DNA of 64,000 nt from contig JBFLYC010000003.1 in NCBI GenBank assembly GCA_040756735.1, positions 1-64,000 of the forward strand, written 5' to 3'. Source of the stretch: JBFLYC01 sp040756735 (lineage in GTDB: Bacteria > Bacillota > DSM-16504 > Desulfitibacterales > Desulfitibacteraceae). Positions 16,285-24,881 of the stretch are shown one piece after another. A program made the position numbers and the translations under genes. Every line of letters begins with the position of its first letter. Positions within the stretch are counted from its first letter, which is position 1. The notes under the pieces are model-generated. The model had not been told where the DNA came from and made no database searches. It saw only the letters and a program-made list of their open reading frames with translations.

Positions 16285-16470
16285 CTATCTTATTGACAAT
16301 TCCGCCAGCACCATGCCCAGCCAAACAGCAAACAAGCCCAGCGCAATACTGCCTCCGGTATTCAACAAGGCAATTTTGCTTTCCCCGTTTCTTATTATAT
16401 TTAATGTTTCCAGGCTAAATGTGGAAAATGTAGTAAAACCACCGAATCTCTTTTCTAAACAAATATTATC
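16285..16470 (-). pseudogene. FluC/CrcB fluoride channel, C-terminal half only
   Basis: The open minus-strand frame reads EKRFGGFTTFSTFSLETLNI and on to AVWLGMVLAELSIR, stop at 16285. GGFTTFSTFS is the Phe-box/TM3 signature of FluC and the rest is the fourth helix. An in-frame stop at 16471-16473 ends the frame upstream, and only about 50 bases separate it from the MutS-like gene, too few for the missing first 60 residues (TM1, TM2). So the channel is 5'-truncated, by deletion rather than by a frameshift. Without TM1-2 it cannot form the pore. DUF190 follows 14 bases downstream. Confidence 0.85.
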
Positions 16471-16524
16471 CTATAGAAAACAACACTCGCTTCCCCTTGA
16501 GGCATGCTGACACATTGAACAAAT

Positions 16525-18027
16525 CTAATTGTTTGTGCCAAATATACTGTTATACAAATCTTCGCCAAAACTAGTCCGCAGAGGTTTGCCTTCGATCATT
16601 TTAAAAGTTCGTCCCCCGTCGGCTTGCCTTTCAGCGCGTAAGAAAATGACATTTACCATTTTTTTATCATAAAAACCATGTGCAAATTCATATAAATGCG
16701 TCACGAAGAAAACCTTGATGCGTTTTTCTAATAATGCGCAAATTATCTGTTTTGCAATCTCCGAGCCTTCTCTTTCGTTTGTCGCGGCAAATGACTCATT
16801 AAACAGCATTAGAGAATTTGATGTTATATTGTCTACGATATTGCTCATTCTGCTGAGTTCTTCATCTAATTTGCCGCTTTTCATGGTAGCATCTTCTTCC
16901 CGCTTGTAGTGGGTGAAAAGGCCGTTGCAGACATTAGAACAGAAAGATTCTGCAGGCACATACATGCCGCTTTGCATCATCAATTGGGACAAACCTATGC
17001 TTCGTAAAAAAGTTGATTTGCCGCCCTGATTGGCTCCTGTAATAATCACGAGGTCTTTATTATCAGCATTTACATCACTGCCCACAACCTTTTGTTTCAT
17101 GGTTAAAGCCAGACAAACATCGTACAAACCTTTAAAAGAGTGTCTGCATTCCCCAGGGGCTGCAGGCAGAGGAAAAGATATTGGTTCACCAAGTTGGCAA
17201 AGTTGTTCATATAAATTCAAACAACCAATATAAAAGGCCAATTCGGTCCGCAACATGTTGAAAAAACTGAGAATATGATCAGTTGACTGGGCGAGTGCAT
17301 TGGCCACAAGGTTGATCCCCCTGTCTTTTAATTCCGATAAAGCCCTGCCGCCAGCTTCATCACGATTGCTGATATAAAAGGAATAAACTGGCGGTTTTTT
17401 GGTAAAGATCCGCTGTATCCAACTCTGTTTTTTGTCTTGCGATTTACGAAGGATGTAATTGGCGCCTTCATTGCCTTTATCCAGTTCAGCGCTGATCAAA
17501 ACACCCTCCCGAAATTTCAGTTCAGATAAATGATTTTGAATGCTTGCGAAATATTCATCAGCAAGTTCTTTATCGAGCATTGCAAAAAACGCTGTAAAAC
17601 CCTCTGACTCAAATGCATCGGCGTGTTCATCGGCAATGCTCTTTAATCTTTTAAGCATGCCTACAAACATCTGCAACACTTCTATGGATCTAGATAGTAT
17701 CGCGGCTGGATATCTACTGAAAAAGCCCCAATAAATCTTTTTTTCCTTTTGAATGGACTCTACCGCGATATGGTAGATATCCCTGACAATGGAAGGATTT
17801 TTTAGGCAGTCTTTAAGAATGCTTTGGCGATATAGTATTGTGTCCAGACTATTGTTTAAACCGGACAAGATAACTTTCTTTGCCACATCAAATAAAAATT
17901 TGTCATTGACTGCCATGGCTCCAAAGAGCGTGTTTAATTCCAGGTCTTGTACAAGCGCTTGTTCATTTGACGGTAATTTCTGCTGCGGATCAAAATCACC
18001 ATCCTTATACATGAGAAAAGCCTTCAT
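16525..18027 (-). CDS. MutS-family ATPase without mismatch domain, copy B
   Basis: 500 residues. The C-terminal half is the MutS/ABC-type ATPase: Walker A TGANQGGKST (about 330-340), signature region GKLDEELSRMSNIVDN, Walker B-like SNSLMLFNES with Asn in place of the usual Asp (residue 410) and the catalytic Glu kept, and a THLYEF switch His. The N-terminal 300 residues are helical (clamp/lever-like). Mismatch-binding domain I and a Smr nuclease are absent. ATG 18027 overlaps the stop of copy A as ATGA, with AAAGGAGCG ahead, so the two are coupled and probably act as a pair. MutS genes are a known if unexplained fluoride-riboswitch target. Confidence 0.88.
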   Translation of the reverse strand: MKAFLMYKDGDFDPQQKLPSNEQALVQDLELNTLFGAMAVNDKFLFDVAKKVILSGLNNSLDTILYRQSILKDCLKNPSIVRDIYHIAVESIQKEKKIYWGFFSRYPAAILSRSIEVLQMFVGMLKRLKSIADEHADAFESEGFTAFFAMLDKELADEYFASIQNHLSELKFREGVLISAELDKGNEGANYILRKSQDKKQSWIQRIFTKKPPVYSFYISNRDEAGGRALSELKDRGINLVANALAQSTDHILSFFNMLRTELAFYIGCLNLYEQLCQLGEPISFPLPAAPGECRHSFKGLYDVCLALTMKQKVVGSDVNADNKDLVIITGANQGGKSTFLRSIGLSQLMMQSGMYVPAESFCSNVCNGLFTHYKREEDATMKSGKLDEELSRMSNIVDNITSNSLMLFNESFAATNEREGSEIAKQIICALLEKRIKVFFVTHLYEFAHGFYDKKMVNVIFLRAERQADGGRTFKMIEGKPLRTSFGEDLYNSIFGTNN

Positions 18028-19565
18028 GAATTTAAGCGCTCCTTTAAACATTGGTATGTAAGGCTGTACTTTTTGGCAATTGATAGCGCGTATGCAAGGC
18101 CGTCAGCAGGCTTTCTGACAATTTTATATGTTCTCAGCGCGGGATTTTCGGGAACAATCGTGCTGACCATGCTTACTGTTTTTTCACTTAAAGAAGCTAA
18201 TTCATCTATAAATGTTACACAAACGCACAGCAAATCCAATTTCATGATTTTTTCCATTATCCTTTTGCTCAATAGAATGGAATCTTTTAATGTGGTGGAA
18301 GTGAAAATTTCATTCATTATGACAATACTGTTTGATGTTGCCTGGCTGAGAATATGGTGAATTCTAACAAGGTCATCCTGCAGTTTGCCATGGAGATTTT
18401 TTATGTTTTCTTCCTTCTCAAAATGCGTAAAGAGCCTGTCGAACAAAAAGAGCTGCGCTTTACTGCCCGGGACGGGACAGCCCAGGCTGGCCAGATAATG
18501 CAGCTGCCCGAAAGTGCGGGCGAAGGTTGTTTTGCCGCCCTGGTTGGGACCGGATACTACAAAGATGCGCTCTTTGTCCTGCAGGTAAAAATCATTGCAA
18601 ACAATGGACGATTTTTCGCTGATGAGTTTATAGGCCAGAGCTAAATCAAATCCTTCATAATTGTAAACTTCCTTGCTTTTATCGGAAATCTGCGGATAAC
18701 AAAATTTCAATCCCACCCGTTTGAATTTTGCCACGTGCTCCAGATAGGCGACATAAAATTGTATTTCCCGGTAAAAAACGCTTATCGTTTCATCCACAAA
18801 ATTATCGTTTTTCATGCAGTAATTATTAAGATTTAAAAATGTCTCAGGATATAATTTGGCTACCAAGTCCAGTATTTGCGCTTCAACATGGTTCATGCCC
18901 GACCTGGTGGGAAGCTTAACCAGGTAATCATTCACTGCTCCCCGTTTGAATTTCTCAAATGTTTCCTCCACTTCTACGCTGTAATCAATCTCAGCTTCAT
19001 ATTTGCGAACCTTGATGCAGTTGCCTTTTATGATCAGGCAATATTTTATTAAAGACAAATCAGCTTTAAGCTTTTTTGTTTCCGCCAAAAGAGAAATATA
19101 TGGGTCGGATTTGGCATAGTTTGTCATATATTCGCGGAAAGCTAAAAAGCCGCGTGATTTTAATTCCGTAAGGTTTAAATCATCCACCAGGCAATTAACG
19201 GCTTCGCAATAAACTTTTGCCGCCTCCAAAAACCATCCTTCTTTATGGTATTTGTAGTAGAGCTTAGCTGCCAAGTCAAGATAACGGAACATGGTGCACA
19301 TTTTTTGTGTAAATGATTTTATATTTTCCAACAGATTTTGGTTTTCAAGATCCCGCATTATTTCCTGGCGGTATTTGATTGCAGCAATATCGTGCAAAGA
19401 AGTGTAAAAAAACGGTTTTAAATTATATTCCTGCTTACCTGATGTGATTTTATCTATAATTTGATCAAGATATAAATCAGTAAAAAAGGCAGGCGCTTCA
19501 AGTGTTTCTTTTGTTATTCTGTCCTCAGCTTTTTCATATAATATGCTGTGGAAGTCATAACCCAT
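18024..19565 (-). CDS. MutS-family ATPase without mismatch domain, copy A
   Basis: 513 residues, paralog of the next gene. Walker A SGPNQGGKTT at about 338-347, signature HGKLQDDLVRIHHIL, Walker B-like SNSIVIMNEIF with Asn418-Glu419 where typical MutS has Asp-Glu. The N-terminal 300 residues are helical. Like its partner it lacks domains I and II of MutS and has no nuclease. It follows the MFS gene by 14 bases. Both copies sharing the Asp-to-Asn change suggests a fixed feature of this subfamily rather than decay. The substrate could be nucleic acid or something else. Confidence 0.88.
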   Translation of the reverse strand: MGYDFHSILYEKAEDRITKETLEAPAFFTDLYLDQIIDKITSGKQEYNLKPFFYTSLHDIAAIKYRQEIMRDLENQNLLENIKSFTQKMCTMFRYLDLAAKLYYKYHKEGWFLEAAKVYCEAVNCLVDDLNLTELKSRGFLAFREYMTNYAKSDPYISLLAETKKLKADLSLIKYCLIIKGNCIKVRKYEAEIDYSVEVEETFEKFKRGAVNDYLVKLPTRSGMNHVEAQILDLVAKLYPETFLNLNNYCMKNDNFVDETISVFYREIQFYVAYLEHVAKFKRVGLKFCYPQISDKSKEVYNYEGFDLALAYKLISEKSSIVCNDFYLQDKERIFVVSGPNQGGKTTFARTFGQLHYLASLGCPVPGSKAQLFLFDRLFTHFEKEENIKNLHGKLQDDLVRIHHILSQATSNSIVIMNEIFTSTTLKDSILLSKRIMEKIMKLDLLCVCVTFIDELASLSEKTVSMVSTIVPENPALRTYKIVRKPADGLAYALSIAKKYSLTYQCLKERLNS

Positions 19566-19579
19566 CTTTTCGCCTCCAT

Positions 19580-20809
19580 TTACGTTATAGTTTTAACAAT
19601 ATATCTTTTAAACACAACAAAAGCTGTCAATGCCAAGATTTCTATTACAACGATAAAAACAATGATAGACGTAATAGAATAATCATATAAAAAGCCCATT
19701 GCAACACCACCGATAAGCATTGATAATCCATATAAAGTATTGAAAATTCCATAAGCTTTTCCTCTATTGCTAATGGCAGTAATATCTGCTATGGCAGCAC
19801 GCATGATTGTTTCATGGATACCCATAACAGCCCCCCAAAGTATAACAGCAATGATCACAAATATAGAGCTGTTGGAAAAGCCTAAAAAAGCGATAGGTAA
19901 TGTTAATATAGGTATTGCTATTAACGAAACAAAACCAATTTTATCGTACATCTTTCCGATGATGATTGCCACGACTGCGTCAACTGCCATTGCTACAGCG
20001 TATAAAGTTGGAATTTGTGCTTCTGGAACAACATTTTGGATTTTTAAGTGGTATGAGATTATTGGGAAATTCGCAAAACCCAAAACACTGATAAATGTAA
20101 ATACTGCATATGACCAAAATACAAGTGATAGAGATTTTGGAGAGCCGGATGTTGATTTTGTTTCCTGCAAGTTTTCTTCAAGCATTTTAGGTTCGGGAAC
20201 CTTAAACCTAACTATGAATATAATGATTACCGTTAATATTGCAGGAATCCACATAACACTAAAACCCTGTTTATATCCTCCTGTTAAAGCAAGAGCGGTT
20301 GTAAAGATTAACGGCCCAATGATAGCTCCCACCTGGTCAAGGGCTTCATGAAGCCCAAAGCCGAATCCCGTTCCCATCTGTTTTGTTGCGTGAGAGAGCA
20401 TGGCATCTTTGCCAGGACTTCGGATTGCCTTACCTGTACGTTCTAAAATGATAAATAAAGCAGCTATCTGCCATTTGCCAGCAATTGCAAGAAGGGGAAC
20501 TGCAATAAGCAGGCCATAACCGAGGATGGTTACTAGCCAATATTTTTGGGTACGGTCTATAAAATAACCGGAAACCAATCTTAAAACATACCCTAAAAAT
20601 TCCCCGAAACCCGAGACAATTCCTATAACGACTGCACTTGCGCCTAGATATCCAAGATATGGGCCATAGACGCTTCGAGCCCCTTCATAGGTTATATCTC
20701 CCAGTGCACTTATCACTCCAAAGAGAAGAATGAACTGTATTGCAAGTTTCTTTTTATTTATAGCTTCGATAGTTTCTCTAACTTTAATCTCCACAATTTT
20801 CATTTCCAT
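19580..20809 (-). CDS. MFS transporter
   Basis: About 409 residues with twelve helices. The first-loop motif of the major facilitator family is seen as GYVLRLVSGYFIDRTQKY, and the mirror in the second half as IIGKMYDKIGFVS. Also LERTGKAIRSPGKDAMLSHA, a phrase of the MFS subgroup found next to metal or stress genes. ATG 20809 is the first start beyond the ATPase overlap; a TTG frame reaching 20872 is possible, RBS evidence is poor for both. Under the fluoride riboswitch with the P-type ATPase; substrate unknown. Confidence 0.85.
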   Translation of the reverse strand: MEMKIVEIKVRETIEAINKKKLAIQFILLFGVISALGDITYEGARSVYGPYLGYLGASAVVIGIVSGFGEFLGYVLRLVSGYFIDRTQKYWLVTILGYGLLIAVPLLAIAGKWQIAALFIILERTGKAIRSPGKDAMLSHATKQMGTGFGFGLHEALDQVGAIIGPLIFTTALALTGGYKQGFSVMWIPAILTVIIIFIVRFKVPEPKMLEENLQETKSTSGSPKSLSLVFWSYAVFTFISVLGFANFPIISYHLKIQNVVPEAQIPTLYAVAMAVDAVVAIIIGKMYDKIGFVSLIAIPILTLPIAFLGFSNSSIFVIIAVILWGAVMGIHETIMRAAIADITAISNRGKAYGIFNTLYGLSMLIGGVAMGFLYDYSITSIIVFIVVIEILALTAFVVFKRYIVKTIT

Positions 20810-20843
20810 TCTATAAAAGATTAGTTTTTTTGCAATGACTACA

Positions 20844-22529
20844 TCATAAGAAGGCACACAGGTAACTGCCAAGCAGAATCATCAGAATAATTAGCATTCG
20901 AAATACAGTAAGAAACCTGGCCTGCCAATGAGTGCTGCGTGCTGCTTCGATGACATGAAGGATATCTGTTAAGTCGTTAATAAGAACTTTTGCCACTCTT
21001 TTAGCCCAGGGGGAACTCTGTTCAACAAAAGATATGCCCACAACCGCTGTTTTGAGGGCAACCAGATCGTTTGCCCCGTCGCCGATCATGGCCGCTTTGT
21101 GGCCATTTTGCTGCAAAAGCCTGACAATAAGCCCTTTCTGTGAGGGCAATAACCCGGTAAACACGGATACATATTCACACTGTCGCGCAACCTCGGAAAA
21201 TTGCATCATTTCAACATTTTTTCCAGTCAGGTGAAACTTTGCGGCATTGTCAATACCTGCTTCCGCACCAATCCTCAGCGCTGTTTCTGTCCTGTCACCT
21301 GTTAACATGATATTTCTGATCCCTTTTCTAGTTAGTGCACTCAATATCCCCTTTGTTTCCGGCTTAAGCGGATTTTCCAGGTGGAACAAACATAGAAATG
21401 TGTAAGATAAGGTATTCACAACGGACAAATTTTCACCATAGGCCAAGGCAATGATGATTCCACCATTATTGCTTATGTCATCCATTTTTGTCCGGACTGC
21501 TGACAAACACTCAAAATCCAGGGACTTTTTATCGCCAAAGGGAGTCACATAACTCTTACAAATCTTTAAAATCACCTCTGGGTCTCCCTTTGCAAAATAG
21601 ATTAACTTCCCACTCTCACGTTCCTTCAAACCGCAAGCCATAAATCTTTCTTCGGAATTAAAAGGTTTATCATATACCCTTTCATACTGCCACAAAACTT
21701 CATGGATTTTCACCCCATTTTCCCTGGCAAAGTTTATTAACGCACGGTCCAAGGAATTAGCTTGCTCCATCTTTTCATAATGTGTAAGATCATTGCAGAG
21801 GGCACAACCGGTAATGACCAGGTTCCTGGTTCCATGGTTCATGGTAGAACCGGCAGCCGACTTTTCACCGCCAATATAAACCTCTTTGACATTAAGGGCT
21901 CGGGTAGTAAGCACCCCTGTTTTATCAAAACAGCATATATCAATTTTTCTTATTTCATCTAAGACCTTGATATCACGTAAAATAATGTTGGTTTTGAGCA
22001 ATTTTTTTTGCTGCCGCCGCCCAAGGATAAACTTAAACAATTCGTTATTTTGCAGCAGCAAGAGCAGCAAAGCCAATACACTATAGACCATGCAAATCAG
22101 AACATAATTAGTATAATCTTTTAACCACATCAGCAGCGCAGGCACTAAAAGAAATAATGCTATAAAATACCTTTTTTTTAGCAAGGGTACTTTTATATCC
22201 TCTTTGCATGGGTAGAGCTGCTTTAAAATTTTTCCATATTCCGTATTATCACCGGCGGCAACCACAATGCCTTTTCCCTGGCCCCGCGTAACTTTGCTTC
22301 CTCGAAATACCAGGACATCGACCCCTGGTTTGATACATTTCGGAACAGGCATGACCTTTCCTGTCAATTCGAATTCATCAACCTCTAACCCAACTGCTTC
22401 CACCAGCTTCAAATCAGCAGCAACAAGGTCGCCTGTTTGTATTACTATTAGATCACCATTTTGCAGTTCATCTTCAGGGATTTGCATTATCCTGTCCTTT
22501 TTTACTACTGCTGTCATATCACCCTTCAA
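20844..22529 (-). CDS. Degenerate, reduced P-type ATPase-like protein
   Basis: 561 residues from TTG 22529 (AAGGAGG nine bases before). Actuator, P and N domains of P-type ATPases are present: phosphorylation site DKTGVLT (Asp202, normally DKTGT), MLTGDRT and MIGDGAND. Departures: the dephosphorylation loop TGES reads LTGKV (Glu to Lys), the M4 motif PEGL is replaced by QNNELF, helices M1-M2 are missing at the N-terminus and only one helix follows the P domain instead of six. So about three membrane spans in total. It can perhaps still be phosphorylated but is unlikely to pump as normal. First gene after a fluoride riboswitch. In-frame coding-like sequence upstream of TTG hints that part of the N-terminus has been lost. 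Confidence 0.85.
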   Translation of the reverse strand: MKGDMTAVVKKDRIMQIPEDELQNGDLIVIQTGDLVAADLKLVEAVGLEVDEFELTGKVMPVPKCIKPGVDVLVFRGSKVTRGQGKGIVVAAGDNTEYGKILKQLYPCKEDIKVPLLKKRYFIALFLLVPALLMWLKDYTNYVLICMVYSVLALLLLLLQNNELFKFILGRRQQKKLLKTNIILRDIKVLDEIRKIDICCFDKTGVLTTRALNVKEVYIGGEKSAAGSTMNHGTRNLVITGCALCNDLTHYEKMEQANSLDRALINFARENGVKIHEVLWQYERVYDKPFNSEERFMACGLKERESGKLIYFAKGDPEVILKICKSYVTPFGDKKSLDFECLSAVRTKMDDISNNGGIIIALAYGENLSVVNTLSYTFLCLFHLENPLKPETKGILSALTRKGIRNIMLTGDRTETALRIGAEAGIDNAAKFHLTGKNVEMMQFSEVARQCEYVSVFTGLLPSQKGLIVRLLQQNGHKAAMIGDGANDLVALKTAVVGISFVEQSSPWAKRVAKVLINDLTDILHVIEAARSTHWQARFLTVFRMLIILMILLGSYLCAFL

Positions 22530-22639
22530 AAGGTTGCTCCTCCTTAAGCCAGCGTCTTCTTTTAACCTTTATATGTTCGTTTTACTAATATACGGCTTTT
22601 GCGGACTGTTAATTTACTCTTTCCTCTAATTTAGCAAAC

Positions 22640-22719
22640 AAAAAGCCCCTACCCGATCATAAGATGGATAGGAGCTATTAGCTTTCAACAAGCGTTTATG
22701 GTGAGCTCCATCACCGGAT
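22640..22719 (-). ncRNA. Fluoride (crcB) riboswitch, ATPase-MutS copy
   Basis: The aptamer core (22715-22666, minus strand) is identical to that at 15751-15840 from GGTGATGGAGCTCACC to AGCTCCTATCC. The terminator differs by compensating wobble pairs: AGCTCCTATCC with GGGTAGGGGCT, then TTTTTG. Base pairing is thus kept while sequence changed, good support for a working expression platform. It precedes the ATPase start by 110 bases and so would govern the whole ATPase-MFS-MutS-MutS-fluC-DUF190 series. Confidence 0.93.
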
Positions 22720-22744
22720 TATTTATTTACCTTTATTTACATAT

Positions 22745-22773
22745 ATTATACATAAGATAGTATGTTAACGCTA
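22745..22773 (-). promoter_or_regulatory. Promoter of the ATPase-MutS riboswitch transcript
   Basis: Minus strand TAGCGT (22773-22768), 17-base spacer, TATAAT (22750-22745). The layout and the preceding TTGTG are the same as before the antiporter riboswitch. Confidence 0.75.
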
Positions 22774-22801
22774 CACAATTTTTTATTTTTTTATCCTTAT
22801 C

Positions 22802-23728
22802 TTATGGTTGGGGCAGCATCATGTTTTCAAACAATTCTTCCATTGTCATGGCGCTGCTTGACACTTCCTCAGGGACAACAATACTGTCAAAAGAATTATA
22901 ATCTTTATAGGTGACTGTAACAAATTGCTCAGTGGATAGCGCTTCCCCCTCAATGTTCATTGTTAAGCTGTAAGACAAATAAGTTTTGGCGGCCAGATAA
23001 GAACCCTGATCAATCCAAATCTTATAATCAATATTTGAAAACTCCATATTATTGAAGGCTTCTTGCATTTCAGCTTGAATAGAAGGGTCTAGCATATCAC
23101 CACCAAGCTGATTAGTTATTTGGTCCATCATTCTCATCATCAGAGCGCCTTCATCATCTTTCAAGGTTAAGACATAATGCTTATCATCTGTTTCCAGGGA
23201 TGCTTTTGCCGCTCCGTCTTCACCAAGCAGGGTTAATAAGAACATGGGGTCATTAGCTGCCTGGTTTAACTGTTCCAACTGTCCCATCCCCAAACCATAT
23301 TCTCTCATGTCCTGGCGTATCCAACTGTCAAACATAGGGTAATAAATGTATATTTCATCGTCAACCCAATACATCTTCATTTCCATGGTGGCAAACTCAG
23401 CTGCTTGTGGAACATCAGCCAGAGCAGACATATGAACTTCCATGGTCATTTCCATGGCCAGAGGTTTCTGGGTGGCTTTACCTATGCCTCTGCTTTGCGT
23501 TTCCATCTTGTCGGTCACTATTCCTGCATCCAAGGGAACCGGCTCTGGAAATTGCATAACTTGTGTCATTTCCATTTCAAAAACATACGAATTGGCTTGC
23601 TGCATGGCCTCTAGAGACTTGGTATAAATCTCAGCGGCCTTCATGGTATCTTTTTCAGCAGCACAACCTGCTATCAGCATTACACTAAATAACATCAGCG
23701 TTAATACAAACCAGACTTTTGTCTTCAT
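22802..23728 (-). CDS. Lipoprotein, DUF6612/LolA-like
   Basis: 308 residues. Signal peptide with lipobox LIAGC (Cys22). The mature part begins with the helix AAEIYTKSLEAMQQANSYVF and continues in long antiparallel strands with many Met residues (MEMTMEVHMSAL, MEMKMYWVDDEIYIYYP), the pattern of the DUF6612/LolA-like lipid-carrier fold common in Firmicutes. Role unknown, acting outside the membrane. Stands between the fluoride locus and the ybjQ-ABC genes; no operon partner evident. Confidence 0.78.
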   Translation of the reverse strand: MKTKVWFVLTLMLFSVMLIAGCAAEKDTMKAAEIYTKSLEAMQQANSYVFEMEMTQVMQFPEPVPLDAGIVTDKMETQSRGIGKATQKPLAMEMTMEVHMSALADVPQAAEFATMEMKMYWVDDEIYIYYPMFDSWIRQDMREYGLGMGQLEQLNQAANDPMFLLTLLGEDGAAKASLETDDKHYVLTLKDDEGALMMRMMDQITNQLGGDMLDPSIQAEMQEAFNNMEFSNIDYKIWIDQGSYLAAKTYLSYSLTMNIEGEALSTEQFVTVTYKDYNSFDSIVVPEEVSSSAMTMEELFENMMLPQP

Positions 23729-23759
23729 AATATAATATACCCCTATATACCTCTCTTTT

Positions 23760-24062
23760 TCATATTTTTACTGCTGTGCCGTAAACTAAGATTTCTGCCA
23801 TCCCTGCCGCAATCTGGGAGGAAGCAAAGCGAATACCAATAATAGCATTGGCGCCTAAAGCCTTAGCCTCTTTTACCATATCATCCATGGCAGAATCCCT
23901 GACACTTGTCAATAATTCTGCATATTCCCGCACCTCACCCCCTACTAGGTTTTTTAGCCCGGCCAGGATGTCCCTGCCCACGTGGGCAGCCTTGACCCGG
24001 TTGCCCTTTACAATACCCAAAACTTGATACTCCACTTTAAGATCCGTAGTTGTTAATAACAT
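23760..24062 (-). CDS. YbjQ/UPF0145 family protein
   Basis: 100 residues, typical length. YbjQ signature strands and loops are all present: VLGIVKGN at the start, VGRDILAGLKNLVGGEVREY, DMVKEAKALGANAIIGIRF and the C-terminal AEILVYGTAVKI. These proteins form pentameric rings and are sometimes labelled heavy-metal binding, without firm proof. It is 34 bases from the ABC permease gene, same strand. Confidence 0.93.
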   Translation of the reverse strand: MLLTTTDLKVEYQVLGIVKGNRVKAAHVGRDILAGLKNLVGGEVREYAELLTSVRDSAMDDMVKEAKALGANAIIGIRFASSQIAAGMAEILVYGTAVKI

Positions 24063-24095
24063 GAAAATACCCCCTTAATTTAATAATTATTATAT

Positions 24096-24881
24096 TTAAA
24101 AATCCCTTTTCCTAAACAAATGCATACCTATAAAAAACAACAGTCCAATAATAACTAGGGATGCAGCCAGTGAAAGTAGTGGTGGCTGTCCTCCAATGAA
24201 ATATTCTATGGCACGCATCTGGTAAAATATTGAGAACTGGCGAATTGGAGCAAATAACCCTGGCAGAGACAGCGCCATACCGCTGATTCCCGCAATTACC
24301 CCCGCCGGAACAGGTTCGCGGCTTAGAATGGAAATGATTGCAGACAGCAAGTAAAAAACCATCAACCAGGTAAAAGTAACCACAGTAGCTACAACAAGGC
24401 GGCCCCATTCTACCGAATACCCCAAAAAGTGGGATATCAGCCAAATGAAAAATATCCCCCCGCAAACAACAACAAGAAGCAATAGAGCAGCAGCGGCACA
24501 TTTAGCCAGAAAACCTTGATTTCGGGTAATGGGACGGGTCAGGTAGAATCCCATTGTTTTTTTGCTTACCTCACCGGCAAACTGGACGGCAGCAATAATA
24601 ATAACCATCATACTCCCGAACTGGTAAAGGTTTTTTGCATTCCACTGGGACCAAACATAAAGGGAATAGTTGCCGAATATAGTCATGAATTCACGAGCCG
24701 CATCATATCTTGCAAGTATTTCAAATAACTCAGGCGGCAGTTCATCTACAATCTGCGTTACATATCTAAATGCTGCCACCATTACCACGGCAAGCCCTGC
24801 ACTGAGCAAAAGCCCGATAATAGCTATCCAGCGCAGCTGTCTCAGTTCTTTGGCAAGAAGGTTTCTAAACACCACGGTCAT
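24096..24881 (-). CDS. ABC-2 type permease
   Basis: About 262 residues with six membrane helices. Start taken at ATG 24881, overlapping the ATPase gene by 17 bases; the GTG codons at 24875 and 24872 fit the GGGGGTG spacing as well. The loop FAGEVSKKTMGFYLTRPITR before helix 3 is the usual ABC-2 phrase (E-x-x-x-T-x-x-x-L-x-x-P-I-x-R). With the preceding ATPase and GntR gene it makes a YtrA-BC-like export set, often tied to cell-wall antibiotic stress. Confidence 0.85.
   Translation of the reverse strand: MTVVFRNLLAKELRQLRWIAIIGLLLSAGLAVVMVAAFRYVTQIVDELPPELFEILARYDAAREFMTIFGNYSLYVWSQWNAKNLYQFGSMMVIIIAAVQFAGEVSKKTMGFYLTRPITRNQGFLAKCAAAALLLLVVVCGGIFFIWLISHFLGYSVEWGRLVVATVVTFTWLMVFYLLSAIISILSREPVPAGVIAGISGMALSLPGLFAPIRQFSIFYQMRAIEYFIGGQPPLLSLAASLVIIGLLFFIGMHLFRKRDF

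Noticed and set aside
19767..20351. 194-codon open frame antisense to the MFS gene
   Set aside because: Shadow of a strong membrane-protein gene; composition is Ile/Thr/Ala-rich as expected for antisense of such genes, no RBS.
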